From NCBI RefSeq assembly GCF_004123905.1, contig NZ_MZXW01000004.1, positions 310,001 through 374,000 of the forward strand: a DNA stretch of 64,000 nt. Reading direction: 5' to 3'. Origin of the DNA: Bradyrhizobium betae (GTDB lineage: Bacteria; Pseudomonadota; Alphaproteobacteria; Rhizobiales; Xanthobacteraceae). Position numbers and translations under genes: made by a program. The notes under the pieces are model-generated. The model was not told the origin of the DNA, made no database searches, and saw only the letters and a program-made list of their open reading frames with translations. Numbering within the stretch: the first letter of the stretch is position 1; each line of letters begins with the position of its first letter. Of the stretch, positions 54,903 to 62,809 are shown piece by piece.

Positions 54903-55901
54903 ATGGCAACCGCCAATCGTGCTCCGGTAACGCTGTTGACCGGATTCCTCGGTAGCGGGAAGACCACGCTGCTCAACCGTCTGGTTCGTCAGCCCTCGTT
55001 TGCGGACTGTGTCGTCATAGTTAATGAGTTTGGCGAGATCGGGCTCGACAATCTTCTGATCGAGCACGTCGAGGAATCGATGCGCATCCTCAATAACGGG
55101 TGCATATGCTGCACCGTACGGGGCGACCTCGTCGACACGCTGGTCGACCTTGCGCAGCGCAGGGCGCAGGGCATGTTGAGTTTCTCTCGGGCTGTCATCG
55201 AGACCACGGGTCTAGCGGACCCTGCGCCCATCCTTCACAGCCTGACAGTGGACCCTTCGCTGACGCCGGATTGGGTACTCGAAAGTGTGGTGACGACGGT
55301 CGATGCAGTCAACGGAAATGCCACTCTCTCGGCACACTCGCAGGCTGCCCGGCAGGTCGGCGTAGCCGATCTCCTCGTGGTCACCAAAACCGATCTGACC
55401 GATGGGGCCACGGCCGTCAGGCTGCGAACGAGGCTTGCGGCGATCAATCCGCAAGCGGAAATAGCTAGCCCAACTGACAACGACCTGGCTCGTCGACTAT
55501 CGGAGACATCTCTCGCGGCGGCCTGGAGGCCTATCCACGGGGCTCATCATCAACATACTCATGAGCATGATACTAACGGATTGATCGCTCACAGCGTTGT
55601 TTTCGATGAGCCTGTTGATGAAGCGGCCTTTCTGGACTGGGTCGATCTGCTCGCGGCGATGAAGGGCGAGAATCTGCTGCGCGTGAAGGGAATCGTCGCC
55701 GTCGCGAGCGATCCGAGCCGCCCGAGAATCATCCAGGCCGTGCAGCACGTTGTCCATCCGGTAACGGTCATGGCGCGATGGCCTTCAGAGGACCGCCGCA
55801 CGCGGATCGTGTTCATTGTGCAGGGGATCGACCCATCGGTGATCGATCGAACTTTCAAACGCTATGGGGTCGGTTCGAAATCCAGCGCGGCAACGGCTTA
55901 G
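54903..55901 (+). CDS. COG0523 GTPase (CobW/NHase-activator family)
   Basis: This 332-residue G3E-family GTPase is probably a metal-insertion chaperone. It has the Walker A motif GFLGSGKTT (14-22), the metal-site motif GCICC (66-70), the guanine specificity motif TKTD, and a His-rich loop HGAHHQHTHEHD (about 213-224) likely to bind Zn, Co or Ni. The C-terminal CobW domain is complete. The family includes CobW, Zn-homeostasis proteins and activators of Fe-type nitrile hydratase. It follows amidohydrolase 2 with no gap, so that enzyme is its most likely client. Confidence 0.92.
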   Translation: MATANRAPVTLLTGFLGSGKTTLLNRLVRQPSFADCVVIVNEFGEIGLDNLLIEHVEESMRILNNGCICCTVRGDLVDTLVDLAQRRAQGMLSFSRAVIETTGLADPAPILHSLTVDPSLTPDWVLESVVTTVDAVNGNATLSAHSQAARQVGVADLLVVTKTDLTDGATAVRLRTRLAAINPQAEIASPTDNDLARRLSETSLAAAWRPIHGAHHQHTHEHDTNGLIAHSVVFDEPVDEAAFLDWVDLLAAMKGENLLRVKGIVAVASDPSRPRIIQAVQHVVHPVTVMARWPSEDRRTRIVFIVQGIDPSVIDRTFKRYGVGSKSSAATA

Positions 55902-56025
55902 CGGGTCCGGCGAGGAGGTCGCCGCCGAGCGTCGGTCAATTGCCCCAGCTATAGGCCTGGGTGGGCCGTGTGGTTCGATGTGATTGGAGTTTCTTGTTCT
56001 TTGAAGGCCGCTCGCTCTCAAAACA

Positions 56026-56052
56026 AGATAGCTGTTGCGACAGCAACTATCT
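56026..56052 (+). promoter_or_regulatory. hairpin upstream of the permease remnant
   Basis: Arms AGATA/TATCT and GTTGC/GCAAC with a GACA loop and a small bulge lie 24 bases before the permease ATG. It could be a leader hairpin or a weak terminator after the GTPase gene; no T-run follows. Confidence 0.45.
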
Positions 56053-56075
56053 TCTAAGAACGGAAGTGAAGAGAA

Positions 56076-56605
56076 ATGGCAGACGTGGTCGAAACTGCAA
56101 CAGGTATTCTGCCGGCTGGCGGCTCATTGAAGGCCAGCGCACTTGGTGTCGGAGCGATCACCTTCTTTGTAATTTCGGCGGCCGCGCCACTCGCGGCTAC
56201 GGCGGGTGTCTTTCCGGTCGCCATGTTATTGGGCAACGGCGTTGGCATTCCGGCAGCCCTTTGTGTCGCCGTTGTCCTGCTGTTATGCTTTTCTGCCGGT
56301 TACACGGCGATGGCTCGGCACGTCACCAATGCCGGAGGCTTCTACGCCTTTACCACAATCCGCAACCCGGCAGGGGGCTGATGCAAACCAAGATATTGCC
56401 GTTAGTTGCCGGGGTGGCATTCATGATTGTCGCGGCATTTGCGGTTGTCCATTTCGACGTCTTGACCGGAGCATCTTCGACGCTTTCAGCTACGCTGCCG
56501 CTAACGATTGTGGTCGCGGGGGTCTTGGGCGCTTTGCGCTCGTTGTGGTTGCGGCGGCGAGATCCAAGCCGGTTTGCGAACCTCGGACGCAATCGGGCTC
56601 AGTAG
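56076..56605 (+). pseudogene. APC-type permease with large internal deletion
   Basis: Two frames are the ends of one amino-acid permease. The first, 56076-56381, is the N-terminus (SLKASALGVGAITFFVISAA and TNAGGFYAF). The second, 56381-56605, is the C-terminus (FDVLTGASSTLSATLPLTIV, then LRRRDPSRFANLG). About 300 codons between them are missing, and the two parts are in different frames, joined at TGATG. A functional transporter cannot be made. It was probably the uptake partner of amidohydrolase 2. Confidence 0.75.
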
Positions 56606-57038
56606 TAGACACGCATCGTTGGCGACCTTGAGGGGCTCTTTCCAAGTCTCCATCGGCTGAGGAAATCGCGAGGCAAGTCTGACGACGTCGGGCGCGTGCG
56701 TCTTCGCCTATCGGCAGGTAGTGGGTCGCCAATATTGTCGCCGCCATGGGCGGTATCGCGGCAGCTTCGCCGGGAGCAGCGTCCCGGCGGCAACGTCTGG
56801 TATGCTCGCGTTCTTGGCGCGGCTCTACGCTCGCACGTCCGACCGGGAGTCCCAAGCGCAAGCTAGCGATGGCCAGCGGAGCGGCGCCACGCGCGAGCTT
56901 CCGTAGGTCCTGGTACCAACGACCGAAATGACATTAGCCGGGCGGTCATCCCCAATTTGGTGGATGACAGACCTGATATGCGCAGCAATCCTTTGCCCTG
57001 CGATGGTCGCAATTCGCAGTCCCTCACTAGGGAAACCC
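56606..57038. other. intergenic region, no gene recognised
   Basis: About 430 bases separate the permease remnant from the next amidase. Several short frames on both strands are rich in Arg and Pro and look non-coding. GC content and codon character rise across this stretch to the level of the following amidase, so a module boundary probably lies here. Confidence 0.45.
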
Positions 57039-58532
57039 ATGTCGAAAAGCACGCAAGACGCCTCCTCAGCCCTCCCGCGACAGTTCCAATCAGCGACGAA
57101 GTGGTTGGCCGAGCTGCGCGACCGTCGCATCGGCGCGGTCGAGTTGCTGCAGTTGCACCTCAAGCAGATCGAAAAGCACAACCCGAGACTGAATCTTGTC
57201 GTCGCGCAGGATATCGAGGGCGCGCTCGCAGCCGCGCGTCAGGCCGACAACAAGAAGTCGGACCTGCCGCCGCTGCACGGGTTGCCTATGACCGTAAAGG
57301 ACAGTTTCGAAGCAACGGGGATGCCCACGACCTGCGGGTTTCCCTTTCTAGCCGATCACCGGCCTACGCATGATGCCGACGCGGTCGCGCAATTGAAGAA
57401 CGCGGGCGCGATCGTGTTCGGAAAGACCAACCTGCCGACCGGTGCGGGCGACCACCAGTCTTTCAATCCGCTTTTCGGCACCAGCCGGAATCCATGGGAC
57501 ACCTCGAAATGTGTCGGGGGATCCTCGGGCGGCTCCGCGGCGGCCCTCGCTTCCGGCATGACCCCGCTGGAACTGGGCAGCGACATAGCGGGCTCGATCC
57601 GCGTGCCTGCACATTTCTGCGGGGTCTACGGTCACAAGCCGAGCTTCGGGATCGTGTCGATACGCGGCCACATCCCGCCGCTGCCTGGCGGGGATGCCTT
57701 TGTCGACATGGGGGTCGCCGGCCCGTTGGCCCGCAGCGCCGAAGATCTTGAACTTGCCCTCGACGTGCTCGTCGGTGCGGGGGATTCCGCCTCGAAGGCG
57801 TGGAGCGTGGCGATCCCCCAGAGCCGGCATGAAAGGCTCGACGGCTTCCGGGTCGCCGCCTGGATCGACGATGGCTATGCCCTTGACGACGGCTGTCGGG
57901 CTCAGTTGCACGACTATATCGACGCCCTGCGAGAGGCCGGCGCGCGCGTGACGATTGGCGCCAGGCCCGAGATTGACCTATCGGAAGCCTTTGAGACGTT
58001 CTTCGTCACCCTCAACGCGGTGATAGCGGCCATGTCACCACAAGACATGATGGAGGCGGTACACGCCAAGGCAAAGGAACGCGCCGAAGCCGGAGATCCC
58101 TATGCGGCCATCATCGAGCGCAGCGTCCAGATGTCTCATAGCGAGTTCGTTGGCTGGTCGAGACAGCGCGTGAAGCTGATGGCGGCTTGGGCGCGCTTTT
58201 TCGAAAGCTACGATGTGCTGCTGTGCCCGGCCAACACCACCACGGCATTCGATCACGATCATTCTCACGCGGAGCTTGGGCAGCTGGCCGCCACGATGCG
58301 AAAGATCTCGGCGGGAGGATCGGAAAGGCCTTATGCCGACCAATTCCAGTGGTCCTCCATGGCTGCCGCCGCCGACCTCCCGGCCACGGCGATTCCAACC
58401 GGCCGCTTCGTGGACGGGCTTCCGGTCGGGCTTCAGGTCATCGGTCCCGCGTTGGAAGACCGGACGCCCATCCGCTTCGCGCAGCTCGTCGAGAAGCAGC
58501 TGGGGGGCTTTGTGAGGCCAAGCTCGATATGA
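57039..58532 (+). CDS. amidase-signature hydrolase, paralogue
   Basis: This 497-residue amidase has its triad at K87 (MTVKDSF), S162/S163 (GGSSGGS) and S186 (SDIAGSIRVP). It is paralogous to the amidase at 21539: the same DHQSFNPLFGTSRNPW stretch, HFCGVYGHKPS and C-terminal LEDRTPIRFAQLVEKQLGGF. I chose the ATG at 57039 (AGGGAAA upstream); the longer frame from 56928 has no family similarity. It is followed after 61 bases by amidohydrolase 3, so the two hydrolases probably act on one substrate in sequence. Confidence 0.92.
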   Translation: MSKSTQDASSALPRQFQSATKWLAELRDRRIGAVELLQLHLKQIEKHNPRLNLVVAQDIEGALAAARQADNKKSDLPPLHGLPMTVKDSFEATGMPTTCGFPFLADHRPTHDADAVAQLKNAGAIVFGKTNLPTGAGDHQSFNPLFGTSRNPWDTSKCVGGSSGGSAAALASGMTPLELGSDIAGSIRVPAHFCGVYGHKPSFGIVSIRGHIPPLPGGDAFVDMGVAGPLARSAEDLELALDVLVGAGDSASKAWSVAIPQSRHERLDGFRVAAWIDDGYALDDGCRAQLHDYIDALREAGARVTIGARPEIDLSEAFETFFVTLNAVIAAMSPQDMMEAVHAKAKERAEAGDPYAAIIERSVQMSHSEFVGWSRQRVKLMAAWARFFESYDVLLCPANTTTAFDHDHSHAELGQLAATMRKISAGGSERPYADQFQWSSMAAAADLPATAIPTGRFVDGLPVGLQVIGPALEDRTPIRFAQLVEKQLGGFVRPSSI

Positions 58533-58593
58533 CGCGCTGTAATCCCGATAAACTTTAGCCCGTAAGCGGCGCGGCAACTAGAAGAGGACAAAT

Positions 58594-60414
58594 ATGACAG
58601 ACGCTCAGCCTGTGACCCTGATCCACGGCGGCCCGATCCTGACGCAGAACGCGAAGCGCGAAACGCACGAGGCGATGGTTGTCCGTGACGGAAAGATCCT
58701 TGCCACCGGCACGCTTTCGGACATGCGATCGGCGACGGGTCCGGCGGCGCGTGTGCTGGATCTGGATGGCGCCGCCGTCGTCCCGGGCATGATCGATAGT
58801 CACCCGCATTCCATGCACTTTGGTGGGTTCGACACGATCGCGGTGCAAATCTATGATGCGCGCGATCACGCCGACATTTTCGCCCGCATCAGGCAGCGGG
58901 CGGCAACCACGCCGAAGAACGGGTGGATTCTCACGACCCCGATCGGGGAGCCGCATTACTTCATCCGCCGGTCCTACAGGGATCTTCCCGAAAAGCGGCT
59001 GCCCAACCGGTGGGAGCTGGATGCGGCCGCCCCCGACCATCCCGTGATGATCCAGGCATTCGCGCCAATCACGCCCAACGTCTGCGCGATGAACTCGCTG
59101 GCGTTGCAACTTTTAGGCTTCGACAGCAGCCTTCCCGACGAGATCGATGATGTCTTCCCGGAGAAGGACGCCGATGGACAACTGACCGGCATCTTCAGGG
59201 GGCGGGTCAATTGCTACCACAATACCAGCATGTTCTGGCTGACGCGGGTCATGGGCCGGATGCCGATGCCCGATCAGAGCGTCTGGTATCGCGGCGGAGT
59301 GTTGGGACAGCAGCGGATGGCGAGCCGCGGTGTGACCGCCCTCTACGAAGCCCATGCCATGGAGGCCGTCCACCTCGCGGCTTATCAGCAGATGCGCGAC
59401 GATGGGGTGCTCACGATGCGCGTCCATGGCGCGCTCGAGCTCGCACCGGGCGCCTTCGGCGCCGGGCCGGGCGTCATCAATCAGGACAGCGTGCGCGCCG
59501 ATCTGGCGCTCGCAAAGAAGCTGCAGTCCGTTAACGACACCATGTTCCGGATCGGCGGGATGACCATGGTGTCCGGATCGGTCGCTTACACCGGCGATGC
59601 CAGAATGGACCGGGAATATCGGGGGCCGTTCGGCAAGCCGACATGGGGAACGCTGTCCGTTTCGCACGAATTGCAGCGCGAGATGCTTAATTACAGTCTG
59701 GCCCATTCGATCCGCCTCAACGTCATCCACTGCGGCTATCAGGATCATCGGGAATTTTTCGAGCAGATCGATTCAGCTTCCCTGGATGTCCGTGGGCGGG
59801 AGTGGGTGGTGCAACATAATACCTTCGTCACCGACGAGGTCCTCCGCCGCTACGCCGAAATGGAGTTCCATCTGACGTCCACAGCCAGCTTCTGCTGGGG
59901 CAAGGGCGACATGTATGCCGAGCGCATCGGCGAGGACGTGCTGAAGGATCTGACGCCGATGGGCAGAATGTTCGCCGCCGGTCTGAACGTGGGCTTGGGC
60001 AGCGACTGGGGGCCATTTAGCCCGTTCGAGAACATGGCGCTCACGGAAACCCGGGAGATAGGACGCTCCGGCCGCTGCCTCGATCAGCCCGAAAACAAAC
60101 TGACGCGGCAGCAGGCGATGGACGGGTGGACGGTCAACAACGCCCGGTTGATGCACTGGGAAGGCATCGGTGCGCTGGTGCCTGGCGCCGAAGCCGATTT
60201 CGCCGTGGTGGATCGCAACCCGCTGACCTGCAACATCGCCGACCTGCCCACGACCGCAGTCCTCAAGACCGTTCTCGCAGGGCGCGACATTTTCGACACG
60301 GGCACCCTCTCGCGCCTCGATGACGCGCCGCTCGAACCCGAAAGGACCGGTGCGGTGAAGCTCGACCATAGCCTCCCCGGCCACCATTGCACCGGGAACT
60401 GCCAGCACCTTTGA
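58594..60414 (+). CDS. YtcJ-like amidohydrolase 3
   Basis: This 606-residue amidohydrolase is paralogous to 32399-34261, with shared stretches EPHYFxRRSxRDL, PNVCAMN, CWGKGDMYAERIG and SDWGPFSPFE. The metal-site start is PGMIDSHPHSMHF and the end motif AEADFAVVDRNPLTCN. The extreme C-terminus HHCTGNCQHL is Cys/His-rich, like its paralogue. GAGGA precedes the ATG. It is followed four bases later by an amidase C-terminal remnant, and preceded by an intact amidase of the same family. Confidence 0.9.
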   Translation: MTDAQPVTLIHGGPILTQNAKRETHEAMVVRDGKILATGTLSDMRSATGPAARVLDLDGAAVVPGMIDSHPHSMHFGGFDTIAVQIYDARDHADIFARIRQRAATTPKNGWILTTPIGEPHYFIRRSYRDLPEKRLPNRWELDAAAPDHPVMIQAFAPITPNVCAMNSLALQLLGFDSSLPDEIDDVFPEKDADGQLTGIFRGRVNCYHNTSMFWLTRVMGRMPMPDQSVWYRGGVLGQQRMASRGVTALYEAHAMEAVHLAAYQQMRDDGVLTMRVHGALELAPGAFGAGPGVINQDSVRADLALAKKLQSVNDTMFRIGGMTMVSGSVAYTGDARMDREYRGPFGKPTWGTLSVSHELQREMLNYSLAHSIRLNVIHCGYQDHREFFEQIDSASLDVRGREWVVQHNTFVTDEVLRRYAEMEFHLTSTASFCWGKGDMYAERIGEDVLKDLTPMGRMFAAGLNVGLGSDWGPFSPFENMALTETREIGRSGRCLDQPENKLTRQQAMDGWTVNNARLMHWEGIGALVPGAEADFAVVDRNPLTCNIADLPTTAVLKTVLAGRDIFDTGTLSRLDDAPLEPERTGAVKLDHSLPGHHCTGNCQHL

Positions 60415-60418
60415 CCGA

Positions 60419-60556
60419 CGTGGCCGGTTCGTCGACGGAATGCCGACAGGTGTTCAGCTGATCGGGCCCTTCCTGGAAGATCGCACGCCTATCCGTTTCG
60501 CTCAACTTGTCGAACGTGAACTCGGCGGTTTCAAGCCGCCTCCGACCTGCGTGTGA
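60419..60556 (+). pseudogene. amidase C-terminal remnant
   Basis: A 45-codon tail encodes RGRFVDGMPTGVQLIGPFLE, then DRTPIRFAQLVERELGGF and a stop, matching the last residues of the amidases at 21539 and 57039. Everything upstream of it in the ancestral gene is gone, and the fragment begins right after the amidohydrolase 3 stop. It is too different to be a recent copy of the neighbouring amidase. It mirrors the amidohydrolase remnant at 21396. Confidence 0.75.
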
Positions 60557-60672
60557 ACATAGAAGAGACCGAAAAAGAGGTGCGGCAAATGCGAGCGTCA
60601 TTGTGTCTTTGCTCGGCGGGATGAACGATTGGCCGGGCCTGGGAATCTGATCAGTGCAACAGAAGGGAAGCC

Positions 60673-61857
60673 ATGAAAAACGTTCGCAAATTGATGTTGG
60701 CGGCAGGGAGCATTGGAATACTCGCCCTGGCGCTGTCCGGACAAGCACTTGCCGCGGGTCCGACGTGCGCCGGCGGCACGATCAAGGTCGGCGCTGTGTC
60801 GACGGTGACCGGCCCTATCGACTTCAGCGAAGTGCCGAAAGCCACCCAGGCTGCGTTCGATCAGATCAACGCGGCAGGGGGTGTGAATGGCTGCAAGATT
60901 GACTACACGATCTCGGATGACAAGGCCGATCCGCAGGTTGCCGCCCAGGCGGCGCGCGACCTGATCGATAACAAGGAGGTCGTGGCGATCGTTGGTGGCG
61001 CTAGTCTACTCGAATGCGCGGTCAATGGTCCAACCTACAAGCGCAAGAACGTCTTGGACATCCCAGGCGTCGGTGTTGATGCGGCGTGCTTCAACTCGCC
61101 AAACATCGCGCCGGTGAACGCCGGTCCATTCACGATGACAACGGCTGTGAGCTACTTCGGGGCGAGATCGCTTAACGTTAAGAAGCTTTGCGCGGTCATC
61201 GGCATCATCGGTGGGACGGACGAGGCCTACAAGACGGCGCTTTCGAACTGGGAAAAGATCACCGGTCAGAAGCTTCACATGATAGATCTGTCAATGACTC
61301 CCGGCGGAGACTTGACGCCTTACGTGATCAAGGTGCGCGATGCGGGCTGTGATGCCGTGGTAACTAACCATATTGAACCGGGAGTGGTGCAATGGATCAA
61401 GACCGCTGATGCCCAAAAGGTCACTGGCATCAGCTGGCTGTTCCTCTCTCCCGCCTACACTGAACAGGTCGCTAAGGCATTGGCCGACACCAACCAACCA
61501 GTCTATGCGTCCGTAGAGTGGGAGCCTTTCACAGAGCCGAATTCTGAGGCCAACAAAGGTTGGTTGGCTTCGATGAACGCCGCAAAGCGTCCACTAACCG
61601 CATTTTCCCAGGGTGGGTACCTGGCGGCGCAAGTGTTCGTTGAAGTCCTTAAAAAAATTGACGGTCCGGTGACGCGTGGCACAGTCACGTCGGCTCTCCT
61701 GACGATGCAGCCGATCGGAGTTGCGCTCAACGGTTCGGCGTGGGTGTTCGGGAGTGGAGCCACCCATTCGCCGATGCAGGCGACTAAGGTCGTGAAGCTC
61801 GATCACGGAACGTGGAAAATTGCTACTCCAAGTTGGGTCGTGCTGCCCCCGCTGTAA
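60673..61857 (+). CDS. ABC substrate-binding protein, LivJ-like
   Basis: This 394-residue periplasmic binding protein has a clear Sec signal (GSIGILALALSGQALA, cleavage near residue 27) and the family opening IKVGAVSTVTGPIDFSEVPK. The middle segment GGASLLECAVNGPTYKR and the C-terminal QATKVVKLDHGTWK are typical of amide/branched-chain binders. It leads a second importer operon. Its GC content is lower than that of the amidohydrolase before it and of the permease genes after it. Confidence 0.9.
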   Translation: MKNVRKLMLAAGSIGILALALSGQALAAGPTCAGGTIKVGAVSTVTGPIDFSEVPKATQAAFDQINAAGGVNGCKIDYTISDDKADPQVAAQAARDLIDNKEVVAIVGGASLLECAVNGPTYKRKNVLDIPGVGVDAACFNSPNIAPVNAGPFTMTTAVSYFGARSLNVKKLCAVIGIIGGTDEAYKTALSNWEKITGQKLHMIDLSMTPGGDLTPYVIKVRDAGCDAVVTNHIEPGVVQWIKTADAQKVTGISWLFLSPAYTEQVAKALADTNQPVYASVEWEPFTEPNSEANKGWLASMNAAKRPLTAFSQGGYLAAQVFVEVLKKIDGPVTRGTVTSALLTMQPIGVALNGSAWVFGSGATHSPMQATKVVKLDHGTWKIATPSWVVLPPL

Positions 61858-61892
61858 TGTGTGTAGCTCTTGATTAGGCTGGAATGAACGAC

Positions 61893-61926
61893 TAGTTGCG
61901 CGGCGGAATTATCCGCCGCGCAACTA
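61893..61926 (+). promoter_or_regulatory. 15-bp perfect hairpin in importer 2
   Basis: A perfect 15-bp stem begins TAGTTGCGCGGCGGA and closes on an ATTA loop. It lies between the binding-protein gene and the permease gene, and the permease ribosome site (AAGGAG) follows within ten bases. There is no T-run, so it is more likely a message-stabilising or processing element than a full terminator. Confidence 0.7.
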
Positions 61927-61939
61927 TTAAGGAGCCGTA

Positions 61940-62809
61940 ATGAATGGCCTTCTGACATCTGCAGTTGCGGGATTGACCGCAGGTGGAGCCTACGGGTTGT
62001 TGGGCGTATGCGCCGTCTTCACCTATCGACTGGTGGCGGTCGTCAACTTCACATCGGCCGCGATCGGGACCGCGGGCACCTTCGTGCTCGTCGTGCTGAA
62101 CGAGGCCGGCATACCGCTATTTCCCGCCGTGCTGTGCGGGCTCGTCGCCGGCGTCATTGCCGGCGTCGCCATCGGCCTGGTGATGACAAAGTGGTTCGCC
62201 GAATCCAATGCTTCGACCAAGGCGGCGGTCACCGTGGCGCTGCTGGTGGGCATCGTCGCCATCGGCCTGCGGCTGACCGGCGGCCAGCATCCGCATCATT
62301 TCCCCGACCTGTTTTCCGGATCGGCAATGCGGCTGGCCGGCGTCGAGCTGACCATCTCCTCGCTGCTGACGATCGGCCTCGGCGTGGCGTTCACAATTCT
62401 CGCCGACGTTCTGCTGTCGCGCACCCGCATGGGCCTGCACCTGCGGGCGCTGTCGGAGCGGCCGATGGCGGCGGAGCTGATCGGCGTGCCGGTCCAGTTC
62501 CTGTCGATCCTGGTGTGGGGCATCACCGGCGCGGTCACCGCGTTTTCGCTGATGATCATCGCGCCGCAACGCTCGCCCGACTTCATGTCGCTCAGCCTGC
62601 TGGTGGTGCCGGCGCTCGCCGCCGCCCTGATCGGCCTGTTCCGCAGTTTCTGGATGACCCTGATCGGCGGCATCCTGATCGGCGTCGTCGAAGGCATGAC
62701 CAGCGTGATCGGGGGTCTCAACCAGTATCGCGGCGCCGTGCCGTTCCTGATCATACTTGCGGTCATGTTGTGGCTGCAGCGAGGAGCCCGCTGGGATGAA
62801 GCGCGCTAG
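61940..62809 (+). CDS. ABC importer permease, LivH type
   Basis: This 289-residue inner-membrane permease has about eight hydrophobic segments and the family opening GLTAGGAYGLLGVCAVFTYR with the coupling loop RMGLHLRALSERPMAAELIG. The first ~35 codons use moderate-GC synonyms like the upstream binding-protein gene. From about 62050 onward third positions are almost all G or C. The gene thus looks chimeric or joined by recombination near its 5' end. It overlaps the next gene by 14 bases. Confidence 0.9.
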   Translation: MNGLLTSAVAGLTAGGAYGLLGVCAVFTYRLVAVVNFTSAAIGTAGTFVLVVLNEAGIPLFPAVLCGLVAGVIAGVAIGLVMTKWFAESNASTKAAVTVALLVGIVAIGLRLTGGQHPHHFPDLFSGSAMRLAGVELTISSLLTIGLGVAFTILADVLLSRTRMGLHLRALSERPMAAELIGVPVQFLSILVWGITGAVTAFSLMIIAPQRSPDFMSLSLLVVPALAAALIGLFRSFWMTLIGGILIGVVEGMTSVIGGLNQYRGAVPFLIILAVMLWLQRGARWDEAR

